The notes: generated from the letters alone by a model not told the origin. DNA of 64,000 bases from Capillidium heterosporum (GCA_016630905.1 WBMQ01000005.1:1240001-1304000), one strand, 5' to 3'; counted from the first letter of the stretch, positions 11,869 through 25,261 are shown. Translations and numbers: made by a program.

Positions 11869-14802
11869 ATTAATCATTTATGATTCTTGTTTCAAACATA
11901 GGATCTCAAAGGTACGTATCGTGCTCTTACCCTACGAAATGATCGATCATCAATTATCTGTATGTCTAAAAATTATCGGAATATGGAGTTACATCCTTGA
12001 TATGATAGGCATTCAGATACCGGTGGTAGCTACTCTCGACAATACCTTGTATCCCTCCCTGTCACATTAGAAATAACTTATAGTTATTAGTATTTGAATT
12101 GATCCTTTAGACAACTTATGTGACATGCATTATGGTCTTCTACAATCTCAGTCTGTTAACACAATTTTCACTTATTCAAGTAGATATTTCCCACCTATGA
12201 AAGCAGGTATTTATTTCTGAGGTCAACTGTTTTTCGAACAGTCTAAAGATCAATTGTAAGCTTGACTAACTTAATGGAGCATCGGTTGGTCCTCGATTAC
12301 ACATATTTAGTCACTTTATAGCTCTCTAGTTCCATTTTCTTCTCTTAGTAGAACCTATTTATGACTTTTTGTAAGCTTTATACTAAACTATTTGTTCATT
12401 TTCAAAGGTTAAAAACCCTGTAGTGCTTGTTTTCAATAAAAGTAGTGGCTAGCATCAAGATTTACAGTAGGCTAATGCATCCGATATATATATAATCATT
12501 TTACCTTAATTTTTTGGATAAATATCTAATGTATGAAAGGTCCATATTTACTGAAATATATATATCAATATACTCTTCGTATTGTTCAATTAAAAAGTGC
12601 TCTTTACTTCCATCCATTATCAGAAAATTAGAGGCTTTCTATCATTTCTTGGAATCAACGATTCTTAAATCCATACACCTTTAGCATCGATTCCAGTTCA
12701 ACAAGTTCTATTTTAGTAATATTCTCAAAACATATATATGATAATCTGCGTAAGTAATCTTATGTGCTTATAATTTAGGATTCAATCTTCATAAACTAGC
12801 TTTTAATAAACAAGTCGTTCAAGTAAAGCTATGTCTTTAGATTTTTATGGCTACATCATTAATAAGCTTACTCTGATGGAATGTAAGAACTATATCAATT
12901 AATTTTTATATTCTTAATATAAACGGCCGTAGCTATCCTCTACTAATGCTAGTGAAGCTAGGCTGCTAAAGGTTTGTTAATCGTGCCAGTTACATTGTGT
13001 GCTTCGACCTAAAATACAGAAATACCAATCATAGTTAAGAACGAGTGTCATTTATAGTTAAATCTTTGTGCATCTATTCCAATTCTCATTGCCTTGATCC
13101 TAAAGTTGCCAATTTTCCATCAAAGTAAGGCTGTTTCAGAATGTTGAACATTTATCCAGCAACTGCAAACTTTTGTAAACCTTAATATATACTTCCAGCC
13201 ACCATGATGCACCTATAGTTTCATATTAATTATAGGAAAGTATATTCATGGTCTAGAACATTTTGGCTTTGGAGAATTGTTCAAGACTGCCTTCCATAAT
13301 GAAGGTATAAATGAAGGATAGGTTCAAATGAAATGAGATACCCTACATCTTCGGTATTAAAGCTCGGGAATAAAGGTTAATGGACAAGTAGACTAACTAG
13401 CCTATTGAGATTTATCCTTGGTATGATTTCACTATATTCAATAGGATGTACTTATAAGTTGATAAGTTTAATTGCGGATTAATAGATTGAGCTTGATGAC
13501 CAAAGGGGAAACTACTACTAATGAATAGTGAAAATCTATGATAAGGGATTAGTTACCTATTGGAAAAACTTTTGATACCATTTGCTATGAAAATGTATAT
13601 TTGCCGAATAAAATACAAAGGAACTATAACTCTCTCATAATTAAAAAAGTAAAACCTTGGTGAGGGGGGTTCTAAAAATGTGATAGTTTAGTTGTAGACT
13701 TGTTCCGTTGATATCTAAATTTGATATGTATCTCCAATCTAATAAAGACAGGCAATTTTATAGCACGCCTCTTACTCTAAATCTATCTCGGTTAAAACTA
13801 ACTAGCTATTCTCAAAGCAACTGTTATGTTTACATACCTAGCAATCATGTTTAATCCAACTGTATCTAGACTTTCAATTCTTATTCCAAACTATCTTCGT
13901 TTCAAATACTAGAACTTCAAACCCTTCGAATCATTTTGCTAAATTGCCTATATTTGCTGGTGGATATGTCACTAATTGTTATAAGTTAACAAGGTGTTTT
14001 TATATTAGTCAAAGACAAGTGCTTTTACCTTGGCAAAATTATAGAAATACTATCCAATACTTGGGCTTTAGGTAAAGAGGAGGAACTTTATATCGCTTCA
14101 ATCACACTTTATACATACCTTATCAAATTAGAACAACCTAGCCAGAATAAACTGGGCACTAAATCTTGTGAAATTCACTATACTAATTAAAAGTTGGTAC
14201 GAGACATCTAACAGGTTACCTAATATACCGTAGGATACAAATAAGGACAGGATGAAGGTGATGAATCGTGTCAGTGATATTGCAATGTAACTAGCAATAG
14301 AGGAAATTGGGTTAGTATCGAGTTAAACGCAAAATAGCAAGCCTTTGTTTACTGATCGTTGTCTGAATTTCAATTTCGAAGGAAGAAATGTAGCTACCCT
14401 ATGGTTGGTTACCATAACTTACCTTGATACTAAAACTCCTAAGGCATGACCTTCCAACTTTGGTATTTGAATTCCCAAATGGTATAATTAATCCGCATCC
14501 TCATAAGCCCATGGGAAAATACTTTAAAAGGTACATGTTAGATGGTGACAGCACACAAAATGAAATAATTACAGGACTACCCGCAAAACTGCCCTAAAAT
14601 AGATATCAAAGTTAGTCAACGTCAAAAACATAGGATAAAGTTAACAAGACAACAGTAAAGTTACCAAAAAGTAGCTGCAACAGCTACTTGAAAAAACCAT
14701 CAAAAGTATTTATTAAGATAAAGAACAAATACGAGAACAAAAACTTTTAGAAATTGAAATTGGGCTTTGCAAGTCAACATTGAAGTTGGAAGGTGAAGGT
14801 AT
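11869..14802. other. Gene desert
   Basis: About 2.9 kb of AT-rich DNA. I found no convincing coding region on either strand and no RNA gene. Confidence 0.5.
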
Positions 14803-16305
14803 TTAAGTGAGGGTGGGTAAAGTCTCCTGGATAAAATCTCGGGCCTGCCAAAGAAGCTGGTTGGCAAAATCGATTTTCTTTTTCTGCAAACTCATATTGG
14901 AATCACTAACTCGGAGCTGAGGTTGAGGTTGAGTTTCACCTTCCAAAGGGTTGGAATCCAATCGAGTGCTGGAAGTCAACGACAAATTGAAGTTCAAAGC
15001 ACGACGGAAAGCGTAGCGAACGTCGAAGGCTTGCGGTAGTTTGTGGTAGGTACCTTCACGGTCGCGGTTCAAAGCTAAAGCTCCACCTAAAGCAGCGACA
15101 CTGATAAGTACAAGATATATGTACTGGTCCATAAACTTTGGTGAACCGAGTACTAATTCGTCGTTGCGGTTGTGTCGGTCATACTCCACCATTATCTCGT
15201 GTAGACAATTTATGATGTCGTTTCGACTCTTGGTGTCTCTATCCTTGTACTGCTCCCTACCTAAAACAGCAAACAGTAGCTCAATGTATTCGATTGTCTT
15301 TATATCTAAAGGTAAAGGTGGGCTGAGGGGTGAATGGTTGTAGGAGATGGAGGGGACGTAGCCCAAATATTTTTGAATTACAACTAAGGTGATCTGTAGC
15401 TTATGTTCAATATTTTCAATGGTTGGAGGTTCAACAGGCTTGACTGTAACTACTGGTTTACTTACTGGTGAGAGTTGGGTCAAAGACCGGATTTTGATGG
15501 TTTCGGGTAAAGGTGGGGGTCGGGTAGGCGGGGTGAAGCTAGCCAGCTCGGAGATGGAGAAGCTGTTTCTCGGTCTACTGTCACTTCGGTAGAGGTGGGG
15601 TTCGGTTGACTGTGGCCTACTTAGCACGTTGCTTTCCGAGTAGTTGTAGTCCTGTCGACTTTGCTGGTATATCGGGGGGTGCAGTTGGCGTGAAATTGAA
15701 AAATCGGGTATCGAGTGTCTATGGAGTCGTCTTCGATCTACTTCGTTGTTGGTCCAGTGGGTGTTGCCGTGGTTGGAGTCGATTATAGTCACTGGGATTA
15801 CCGGCTGTGGTTCAAGTTGAGAGGAGGAGCGTGGTCGTATTGGCTGGGCTGAACGTCCCGACCGATAATTCTTGACCATTTGAGGGTAGCTGACGTAATT
15901 GGATTGGTACAGGTGCTCCTCCTTCTCAGCATACTCGACTTGCCTCTCGTTCCTAGGGTTGTTCTGGACCATCTCCATAATAAAATTGTCGTGGGTCTCT
16001 ACGTAGGTACCGATCCCTGACTTGCCCTTGACCGAGTCGTAGCCCTCGCCCCTCCGGTTACTTTTAGGTTTGGGACCTCGTTTCTTGGGTAGAACCGAGT
16101 ACTCGCACTTCTTGTGCATCAAGTTGCACTTGACGCAGTTGCCGTTCTCGGGCGTGCAGCGTATTCGAGATAATTTGCAAGAGTCGCAAGCTCGGGTCGA
16201 TTTCGATACACGGTATGAACTGTAATCTTCGGTTGGCTCGCCATCTCGATTGAAAGGGGGGTCGTTGGCACCTTCTCTTAGGGAGTCTTTCCTCTTGGAA
16301 CTCAT
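14803..16305 (-). CDS. Zn2Cys6 binuclear cluster transcription factor
   Basis: Fungal-specific DNA-binding regulator, 500 residues, no intron. The zinc cluster is perfect: Cys40-x2-Cys43-x6-Cys50-x6-Cys57-x2-Cys60-x6-Cys67, with the usual basic residues between Cys43 and Cys50. A short linker and a basic KKRGPKPKSNRR stretch follow, serving as linker or nuclear localisation signal. Residues about 110-300 are disordered and rich in Arg, Ser, Pro and Gln. The C-terminal part (about 300-500) is partly helical and hydrophobic, with ALGGALALNR near 400. The usual long fungal middle homology region is not obvious, so it is shorter than many family members. The start is the first ATG ahead of the basic N-terminus. 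Targets are unknown. Confidence 0.9.
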   Translation of the reverse strand: MSSKRKDSLREGANDPPFNRDGEPTEDYSSYRVSKSTRACDSCKLSRIRCTPENGNCVKCNLMHKKCEYSVLPKKRGPKPKSNRRGEGYDSVKGKSGIGTYVETHDNFIMEMVQNNPRNERQVEYAEKEEHLYQSNYVSYPQMVKNYRSGRSAQPIRPRSSSQLEPQPVIPVTIIDSNHGNTHWTNNEVDRRRLHRHSIPDFSISRQLHPPIYQQSRQDYNYSESNVLSRPQSTEPHLYRSDSRPRNSFSISELASFTPPTRPPPLPETIKIRSLTQLSPVSKPVVTVKPVEPPTIENIEHKLQITLVVIQKYLGYVPSISYNHSPLSPPLPLDIKTIEYIELLFAVLGREQYKDRDTKSRNDIINCLHEIMVEYDRHNRNDELVLGSPKFMDQYIYLVLISVAALGGALALNRDREGTYHKLPQAFDVRYAFRRALNFNLSLTSSTRLDSNPLEGETQPQPQLRVSDSNMSLQKKKIDFANQLLWQARDFIQETLPTLT

Positions 16306-17234
16306 AACAAGCGTCGAAAGTTGTGATGTTTTGAAATGAAAGCAAAAGGTAAGGCAAATTCAAAAGTAGGAAAGAAGAGAGGAAGTGGAGAAATGCCTTT
16401 TACAGGATTTCTAGCTTGTTTACCAAACTTTGAAATATTGAGTATAAGCCATGAGCTATTCCGCAACCTGATTGGGCATGCAGGTATCCTTGCTTCCTGT
16501 TTTATAATGATTTGATGGATGTGCGGGTTTTTGCCTTTTAAACTAAATTAGTTATCGAACAGCTGCAACCTATTGATTTGGAGCACAAATTAGATTCGCT
16601 GATTGCTGAACGTTTCTAGCCAAAGTTTGGGTTGCGTTTGCAGTGCAGGCTGATTTGAAGAACTAACTCACACCTCCAAAATAGCTATAATATTGGGCCA
16701 ATTGTTGCCGCGTATAGTTTGCTTTACAGAAACTATCAGGCTTCACATTGTTCCAACCAATTTATCGGATAATTACTGGAAACTTGAATTGGATCCAACA
16801 ACAAAAGCAAGGCATCGAATAGAAATGAACTTAGTTGTATAAACCATATAGTAGCATGCTGGAAGAATTACAATTAATGAAATATTTTTCATGTAGGCAC
16901 ATTGGTTAGATCCGCTCTATTTGATTGTTTATTAAACTTCCTTTTTTACTCAAATTTCCAGCTCAATTTTGAGGGCTAGTCAGCGATCGGAAATGGATTA
17001 TATATTTGGTGCCAGCATTACCAATTGGGAATAGAATCCGCAATAACTTGCACGGAATAATGGATAAGGTACGATGGCCTGTCGACAACAGTTTTTATAT
17101 TTAAATATAGTGCTCCTTAGCATCATATACTTAATTTTAGAATCTAATAATACATAGCTACTACCCAGCGTCTTATTGGGCTACAGCTTTCAAATCAAAG
17201 GCGAATTACCTATCTTAAAGCCAGCTATTGTAAT
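16306..17234. other. Intergenic, upstream of Zn2Cys6 gene
   Basis: The 5' flank of the regulator followed by AT-rich DNA. No TATA box is clear, and no gene is seen. Confidence 0.45.
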
Positions 17235-17417
17235 TTAGCCAATATTCGGTAGAATCCGATATGCATGACTAAAGCTAATGAATCGCATACCTATATTAGC
17301 TTTAATGTGATCGAAATAATCCAACTTTCGACCCTTTGGACGCCCAAAATGTTCAAATTCGAACAATTGAGGGAATATCTCTGGATGGTTTTGAAATTGA
17401 GCACAGAAACAGGAGAC
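17235..17417 (-). pseudogene. Possible relic of a fungal transcription factor
   Basis: A 60-codon minus-strand frame encodes VSCFCAQFQNHPEIFPQLFE, then FGRPKGRK and YFDHIKANIG. The order 'C.A.F..HP.IF...-G..YF..A' resembles the middle homology region of Zn2Cys6 regulators. It has no start, is bounded by stops, and has no neighbouring exon that continues it convincingly. It is probably a fragment; the family assignment is weak. Confidence 0.3.
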
Positions 17418-20400
17418 CAAAGTTCGCTAGTAAACTGATCTTGAATTCGAAATTATAATTTGTATAGGCAAATGTCCACGTAGCTATTGGCTACAGCTAC
17501 ACCACCAGACCTCAGCGATCATAGTGCCACCGAGCAATTTATATACATCCATATTATTGGTAGTTTCGAGTAATAGATTAGTTTTGTATCGGAACACTAC
17601 ATTGAGCACTTCTTCCTGGCATCGCTTTGACTGGAGCTCTGCAATAGCCAAATAAATCGATACATCAATTCAAGCCTACAAACAATCCAGAAACACAACT
17701 TAGTTATAAAGCTCTTAATACTATAAATTCATTGCAAACCACATATATGTACAAAAAATACTGGGATAATTAATCTACCACACCATTTCTAATTGCTAGA
17801 CCCATTGAAACTAATTCCCTACCTTTTGATCGGCAGCAGGACGACTACAACTTATGCTCAACAAAACTTAGCCTGCTTCAAGAAGTTGATCTAGTAGCTA
17901 GGTTTCCTACCCAACCTATTTATAAATCTAGGATAAATTTCAAAGCAATTAACCCCCTCCTTACTAACCATTACAAAGTTCTTCCAACCTAAGTTTGGCA
18001 ATTTGAAATTAATTCAAAATTTTCCGATGTATGATAATGGGCTTTGGCAATAGATTGGAACATGGAGGTATGTATTTAATATACATAGAAGTATATTAGA
18101 AAAGATGACCCTTTTGGTATGCTTTACAATAGTAAATTTTATTGAGAACTTCTTTCCCTAGTCTAGAGTTTCTTATGACTTTTTTAAATTTCTCTAATCT
18201 TAGATTTCAATAAAAAAATGTAATGCTACTATCAAAAGATCTCGAAGATATCTATGGTTGAGTCGAAAATGAGGGTGTGGAAATCTCTTTATTAGACTTT
18301 ACTGGATCATTCAAGTCAGTTTCTATCTACTTTGATTAAAAGTAATATTAACTATAGGGTAGCTTTGAACCAAGCGAAGGCTAGCAGCTTCATTTGTGAG
18401 TAAATGGGTTTAGGACAAGCTGTCCAGTATATTATGCTGGATGTAGAGTTCTAAGTCCTTATAAGTAGAGTGGCTTCGTTGTAGCACTGTAAGACTAGTC
18501 AATCTTTTTATACTTGATTGATTCTAATTTTTTATAATAACTAAAGTAAGTCTTACTAGATGTCAAACTATCAACAAATTTATTACTCTTAAATATTAGC
18601 AGTGGTAGTAGTTTATCAATATTTACATTCCTACTATTTGCTTCTATTCATGTCCTACCAGATAGCACCTTTAAAATTTTAAACGTACGACTTGGTGATG
18701 GTTTAAACTATTTGTTAGATCTAACTATAAAATAAACCACAAATTTGGATCAGATTAAAGAAAGGTCATACTTGTAGGTCTGCTTTAAGCCTTCGATGTT
18801 GATATAACTATTCTTTGCAAATTTAGTTTTTAAATGAAGCTTGTAAGATTAGGCTGATGGACAAAAGGTTCATTTTCAGCCAGCATCTGCAGTTATCCTT
18901 CCAGAACCTTAATTATCAACTTCGAATTTAGAAACTCTGGAGATATTCCAATACTTTGCTTTATCAATATATCCCATCCTAACCAATACAAATCAGAATC
19001 AGAACATGAAGTTATCTATTCTATCGAGTGATTTTCTAAAAGTATCGGATCTTGGATGCTGCTGCCTAGCTTCTTTAACTATAAATCATATTTGAAATCA
19101 AATCAAATCAGAGGAATATCCAATATAAAGTGGAACGATAACAATATACTGTACGGGTACTTTGCGTTTTCAAATTTTATACCATTCCATTTTATTTAGG
19201 ATTTGAGCCCGGAAATCCAAATGATATAACCTGCTAATTGGATTTTCACAGATAATGGGTCCTGTGTTAGCTGATGGCAGTACGTCCAAATCGAATGCCT
19301 ATCTCCACATTCACTTTCGGTGCATCCGAAAATTTATATAAGGCTTTAACTTTAACTAAGCATTTGCAAAGTAAAGTATGGAATTTATCTTACATAATCG
19401 ATCTAAACGACCTCTAATAGGCTGTATGGATATTGGCTATTAAACTTGTGGACTCGATTGCCCATTTAAATATGAACTAAAAGCTCCAACTCAACTTTAC
19501 GTTTGAGAGCATGTACCAACCAGGGTAAAATACATAATATATCCTTTAAAGCTATATAGTTTATATTGAAGTCAACTCTTGATTAATTGAAATATTGGAA
19601 AGTATAGCCTTTACTTTGAGTGCCTTTTGAAAATTTATTGAACGGGATGAGATTGTTGAGCCTAAGCTGTTAGCTATTGTCTCTTCATATTTAACTCTAC
19701 ATCTTCCTCCATTTTATGTCGAATTGATATCTCAAGCAGAAAAGTATTGGATTGATGGAATCCTAAAGACAACTTTTGTTTCCATCTATATAATTATTAG
19801 GAGCCTACCTAATCCTTTAACTTATACTATATTTTCTAGCAGGAAGGTGCATCTTTTATCTTTACTGCCTGGGTTCCGAGGATGTAGACGATACTTCTAT
19901 TTTTAAGAACTGTCATCAACCAACTCCTAATAAATACCCTTGTAAATAAAAATGCGGATCATTTATCTATGATATTTCCATTGATTGAAATGTATGTAGT
20001 GACCTTTAAAATATATTAAACTGCAACAGCTTTTAGAAGGTGGATGCATATCAGATGAAGGATAAATTTACATAGTTCCATCATTTAAGCTTTGAATATT
20101 TATATAATTTTGTTATCACATTAAAATGAAAGTCTAAAATGCTTGAGTTAATCATAATGGAAGCTATATTCTATAAGATTTTCATCAATAATGATGGGCT
20201 TTTGAAAACAGAACTAGAAATGAAGATCCAGTTATCCAAAGGGTAAGCTTAATACATTAGACCTCGGCTCTGTAAGTCAAGAATCTATTCTAAAGAGGAC
20301 ATAGCATACCTTTTATTAAGTGTGAAACATAAATTTAGTCCAAAAAAGGAATGGTAGGTAGATATCAAACCTACCTTCCCAGTATTTTAAAAGGGTTATA

Positions 20401-20432
20401 TAAAAGACGTCTACCTTTTGAGTACCCTACAG
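17418..20432. other. Gene desert
   Basis: About 3 kb of AT-rich DNA with scattered short frames (for example 19724-19906 plus) that show no motif. No RNA gene or mobile element was seen. Confidence 0.5.
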
Positions 20433-21782
20433 CTACGAGTAGACGGAAGCTGACTCGAAAGAAGTAAACTCAGTGTCATCCAAACTCAAGAAAGCCGAGG
20501 ATTTGAACTTGGAATCTTTGTCATCAAACAACCCATCAACATCCTCGTCATCCAAGCTGGGATTAAACTGTATAGAACTCAAGTCGGTTATAGAACTAGT
20601 CGAATACACGATGCTATCGGTCTTGTCACTTCGCTGCGTCCTTCCTGTACGTATGGAGTCGGTTTTGTTAGTGTTGGTCTGCTGGCTTCGCGAAGTCTTG
20701 TAGCTGTTGAGGGTCTTGGGTTTGCTGATAGAGGTACGTTGTGAAGTTGCTTCCGAAGCAGGTTGCGACTTGGAAGCCACCGATTCTTGGTAGAAGAGGC
20801 ATTCAGCTGGAGCCATGTCTTCTACCAAATCAGGGTTACCTCCAGCTGCTTTGAAGATGGTCTTTATGGAAGGGTAGATGGCAGCACTCTATATCATTAT
20901 AAAAAATTAGTGGTAAATTTGGATGAAATTGAGTTACCGTCTGCTTGTACTCATAAAGTAAACCGGTATTACCAGGTCCTACTACATAGGTACCTCCCAA
21001 CTGGCTAGAAATTTTTATAGATTAGCATATTTTAGAATTGATAGCTACTTACAATCCATCACCATTCTATTTTGCAAAGGATAAAAATTTTGAAGAAACT
21101 ATAATTAGTATAAATTTTTATACGGCTGGAACTTACGAAATCACCAGAAATACCCAACCTGGTAGCAGCAGATACGGCAGCCCCTATTGAATATAAGCAT
21201 ATGACTACCTTTTAACTTTACTTGATGCAGCAGTCAACAGATCGGCTAAACCAGCCACTATAGGCATCTTGACCAGACCTAGGGCTCTGTGTACGGTACG
21301 TTCGGTGTCCAAAAACAGCTCCCACTCCCAGTATTTGCCATCTATAAACTCCTATGTTCAAAAACAATGTTAGCACCATTACTTAGCAAAGCTAATACCT
21401 GTAAACCAACTTCTTCAAATCCAATACCAATCAACCGTACGTTCAGTTTATCTATTGTAATTATATATATTAGTTAAAGCTTCAATGTTAGGCAGGGTAA
21501 ATACCAAACTCCGGCTTCAAGTTGGAAAGTAGTCGGGATTCGTATCTAAATAAACATTATTTCAGGTTAATATGAGCTACGTAAATGCGACAAGTAATAT
21601 TACCGACACAGTGGACATCCAAATCTTCTTAAAACCTTAAGAATTACAGTGCAGCTGCTCCAGATGTCAGTGATCAGTACCATCTCTCCACTTAGGGCCT
21701 GAACCTTGATACCCTGTAGGAAATTAGGTTTTTTCTTGCTGAACGGCTTGAAATTGTTTATTTTTTTTAATAAGGATGGCAT
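20433..21782 (-). CDS. Peroxiredoxin-like 2 (AhpC/TSA_2) protein with disordered tail
   Basis: Thioredoxin-fold redox protein of the PRXL2/FAM213 group. Eight minus-strand exons: 21782-21604, 21545-21505, 21451-21399, 21351-21222, 21183-21137, 21066-21053, 21004-20938 and 20888-20433. All phases agree and give 328 residues. Key features are a Cys-x2-Cys redox centre at residues 56-59 (RRFGCPLCR), then KLNVRLIGIGFEEVG, EFIDGKYWEWELFLD, LGLVKMPIVAGLADLL and GGTYVVGPGNTGLLYEYKQT, the classical core order of this family. The core ends near 215. The last 110 residues are Ser/Thr/Asp-rich and disordered, an extension not seen in the animal proteins. Exon 6 is only 14 nt. Likely an antioxidant or redox regulator; its direct substrate is unknown. 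Confidence 0.85.
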
Positions 21783-23109
21783 CTTTTGTATATTAGGGCT
21801 ATGTCTTTAATTTTGATATCTAAGTTGAATTTCTCGTATATTTTTGAAGGAAAGGAAAGAAATGAGCTGAATTGGTCTGTCGATCTTACTTTATAACTAC
21901 TAATAAAGATCCTTTTGCTCTATCGAGTATAAACAATCGAGATATATATGGATGTAAGCAGCTGGGGAAATATCAACAAGTTGATTAAAATTTAAAAATC
22001 TTTAATATAGATCGGTATAGCAACCATTTATATACGATGCAAAAATAGGTTTGGGTTACGATCTGGGCGATCCTATTGAGTTTAAGATCGCTACTACCCT
22101 ACCTTTTAGATGTGAACCCAATTTTGGTTTACTTGAATAGGTATAAGTCGTTAGGGGTTATAGTATCAGACATTCTATGGTTGCATTAACTATATTTTCT
22201 ATATTGGTTTGCTGATATGGTATTTAGAGATGTCCCCTGAACCCTTTTTATTGAAAATTTAAATATTGTCAAACTTGGGGAAATATTGGATAGGATGCAA
22301 ACTTTTATCGAGCTTTTTGCGGCCTGTGTGGAAAGTACCTTAGCCCAATAATCTTTAAATACTTACTAATATAAGCAACATCATTGAATACTTTAGGAGT
22401 TGATAAGGAGCTCACATATTTCATATACTGCAAATTAATTTGTATTGTAACGTTAGAAAACCACCGCCCATAATGTACAAAATTGATGGATATCACAAGC
22501 CAAACAGCATCCTTAGTATTGTAATCTACCTAGTTCACCTAACCGTAATTTAATTAAATTATTAACTTTAGATCCCTTTAACTGGTATACGAGCAACCCT
22601 TGTATCCAATTGAAGATCCAGGCAGGTGTAAAAGTTGATGGTAGTCTAGCTTATCGATTTAAATTTAGAATTTTGTTCTGCATTTTTCACTTTCGAAGTC
22701 GATCGAATTTCCTATTACCCTTATACCAACAAGTATGGAAGTTGAACTAGGGAGTACATGAGATTTAGGAGATACCTGTCTTACATGTATATGTTTATTG
22801 ATCAACTAGTTTAGTAGCTAGGGTGAGGCTTTAGTTCCGAAAGACACCCTGGATCCAGTATGGATTACTGCAAACTTGCTATATCTGTACGAATGTGGAT
22901 ACGGTTTAAGAATCGTAAAAATTGTAATCTCGGAATATTGGCACAATGAATTTCATTGCTGAGCATTTTTTGATTTGATTTGAAGCATTTATTCCAGGTT
23001 TATGCTTAAAACTGATAAGAAATTGTGCAATTAGTTCTAAGTTTAATTATAGAAATTTGGTCAATTTATAGAAACAGAGCTGTATTCAATTTGTTGAATT
23101 CCTGAGTTA
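21783..23109. other. Intergenic spacer
   Basis: About 1.3 kb with no convincing gene. The frame at 22305-22496 minus has no motif. Confidence 0.45.
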
Positions 23110-23241
23110 GGATTAACCAGTCATACAGATGAAATCAGCCAAACCTTTTTGTAAGAATGAGTGAGAGGACTGCTTTTGCATCCAGCTTTATAAGAACTAT
23201 ATAAGAAACCGGACCAAGAGGCCTTACAGTTTAGAAAATAT
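23110..23241 (+). promoter_or_regulatory. F-box gene promoter shared with the downstream paralog
   Basis: Contains GGATTAACCAGTCAT, a CATCCAGCTTTATA block and a TATATAAG box (23198-23205) about 37 bp before the ATG. Similar blocks in the same order precede the decayed paralog at 25262-25387, indicating a tandem duplication that included the promoter. The intact copy at 38689 lacks these blocks. Confidence 0.6.
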
Positions 23242-24696
23242 ATGACAACCCTGCAAGAAATTCCAGCAGAACTCGTCCTAAAAATAGTAGAGTGCTTGGA
23301 GGAGGAAGATATCTATACATTGATGCTCCAAGCCCGGTTTTTTTACCGCCTGCTCCTGCCTTTAATTTATTCGGAATATTTCTCAAGTTACAAACTTCTA
23401 CCCACCAAGCATTACGACAACGAACACGAAAACTGGTACAACATGAGGAAGAAGATACCTAAAGTCGACCAGTATATAACCAAGGCAAGTAAGCTACTTT
23501 ACCATGTCAAAGACTTAGAGTTCAAGTACTTTAACAACTTGGTAGACTATACAGAAAGGGTTTATACGCAACTGTATTACGACCAGCTTTTAAGCGTCGG
23601 TGTAGAAAGGTTTAAGAGGCTGAGGAGCTACGACATCTATTTCAACTTGGACCTTGAATTCGAGGTCGCTAAGCTAGGTAAGCTTCTCCCCAACCTGAAG
23701 GAGCTATTCATCAATTACACGCGGTTAAAGACGGAGCATATCTTAGCCTTCTCGAACCCTGGGCTCAAGCATCTAACCTTGTACGCATCTACTTTTGACG
23801 CCGACATCTTCCAGACTATTCAGACTGCGTTTCCGAATCTCGAGAAGCTGAATTTAAGTGGCAGGCTGCAAGGCTCCCGACTCGTTAAGTAGAGATGGCG
23901 ACTGTAAAGTTTCTGCTTTTGGAGAGCGAGGTTATCACCGTTCCCTTTATCACATCTATATACCGGTGTTTCCCTAACCTTCTGGCCTTGCGTCTACAAT
24001 GCGACCCCATCCAGATCTCCGTTTCCAACCTAGACATAGGTAGCATCCACCTTCCTGTGTTTTCAAAACTGCGCAAGTTTACCCTGCACCTCAACCACCT
24101 CTACAGTCGCAACGCCCAACCCAACAACTCTAACAAGCTGTGGGAGAAGCTGCTTACACCACCACACTTCCCCAACGTCAAGGATCCTCGACGTCTCCAT
24201 CTACTCTTATGAAGGCATTCCAATACTCAACTTACAGAGCTGGGCTTCGAATCTTGAAGTTTTAAATACATACCACCACCTCATAACCGACCCATCCAGC
24301 ATCCGACACTTTTTGAAGTTGAAGCGGCTCACCCTTTCCAATTATGAATTCGTCGACAAGGAGATGTTCCAAATCCTATTTACCGACTTGGTCAATTTGA
24401 AAGACTTGGAAATTTCCAGCAACGTCACTAGCGAATGCTTTGCCTTCGAACCGAAGATCAAGCTGCACAAGTTAACACTGACGTATAGAGCTCATTTGAA
24501 CGTCCAGTTTGTAAAGTTTTTGACGGGGTTGGCGAGTCTAAGGTATTTGGGCTTGATTTTGGATTATGGATCCACCTTGAACTTTATTCTGGATAAGGAG
24601 TTGAGCACGGAAGCCCAGTTCCTAGATCTGTTTTTTGTATATATATTGAATGCACCACTGCTATTGAAACAATGGCTTTTGCGAAGTGCGCCCAAT
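23240..24696 (+). repeat. 1457-bp inverted repeat, left arm
   Basis: Matches the reverse complement of 37235-38691, with one missing and one extra base where I compared it. It starts two bases before the start codon and ends inside the coding region. Sequences on both sides differ, although the 3' flanks are homologous, so the tract looks like gene conversion rather than a simple recent duplication. Confidence 0.85.
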
Positions 24697-24771
24697 TTAA
24701 TGAGATTTCAGCATGATTATTATAACTTGTATAATCCCACAGAAGCTGATATTTTGAGCTTAGAGCAGTAA
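23242..24771 (+). pseudogene. F-box/leucine-rich-repeat gene, copy with two frameshifts
   Basis: Substrate-recognition subunit type for SCF ubiquitin ligases. The F-box is at residues about 2-45 (LQEIPAELVLKIVECLEE), followed by leucine-rich (RNI-like) repeats. Compared with the intact minus-strand gene at 37163-38689, this copy lacks one G after 23886, which creates a stop at 23890. It also has one extra T at 24185, which restores the frame downstream. Everything else up to 24696 appears identical. From 24697 on, the 3' end is a diverged homologous sequence ending at the stop near 24771. So it is either a recently inactivated gene or an intact gene with two sequence errors. It starts at ATG 23242 behind its own promoter. 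Confidence 0.75.
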
Positions 24772-25261
24772 GTTTCGTTTTCAGTTTGACTTAGAATATA
24801 CATTGTAAAACTATGAATTATATTTTTGAGGTTTATATCAGTACTTGAGTATATCTATGATAGAGTTTTACTATTTTGATATAAGCTCGCCTTATTTGTA
24901 GTTTTAAGATAGTTCTATTTAAACAGATATAAATCATTGTGGTGATAAAGTAAGGAATCAAGGTGTTGTGTAAATACCTAGAAGTGTGGAGAAGGAGGCA
25001 GTTCATTCCTTCTAATATAAGCGTATGGAATTATCAATTGAAATAGCTGAATCAAGAAACGATCACGTACTAATCAGTATGGAATCTTAAAGTTCTTTTG
25101 AAGATGTATTCGAAATTCTAGATTAATTGTACTATAGTATAATAGTAATAGCTAGTTAGGATGCAGCTGATTTGGAACTTATTGAATCAACTTTGAAAAC
25201 TTCAGCTTTACAGGTGACGTAGCCTTCTTTTGTTTGCTATATTTGATTTGAGCTTTGGATT
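24772..25261. other. Intergenic spacer
   Basis: AT-rich spacer between the two tandem F-box copies; no gene seen. Confidence 0.5.
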
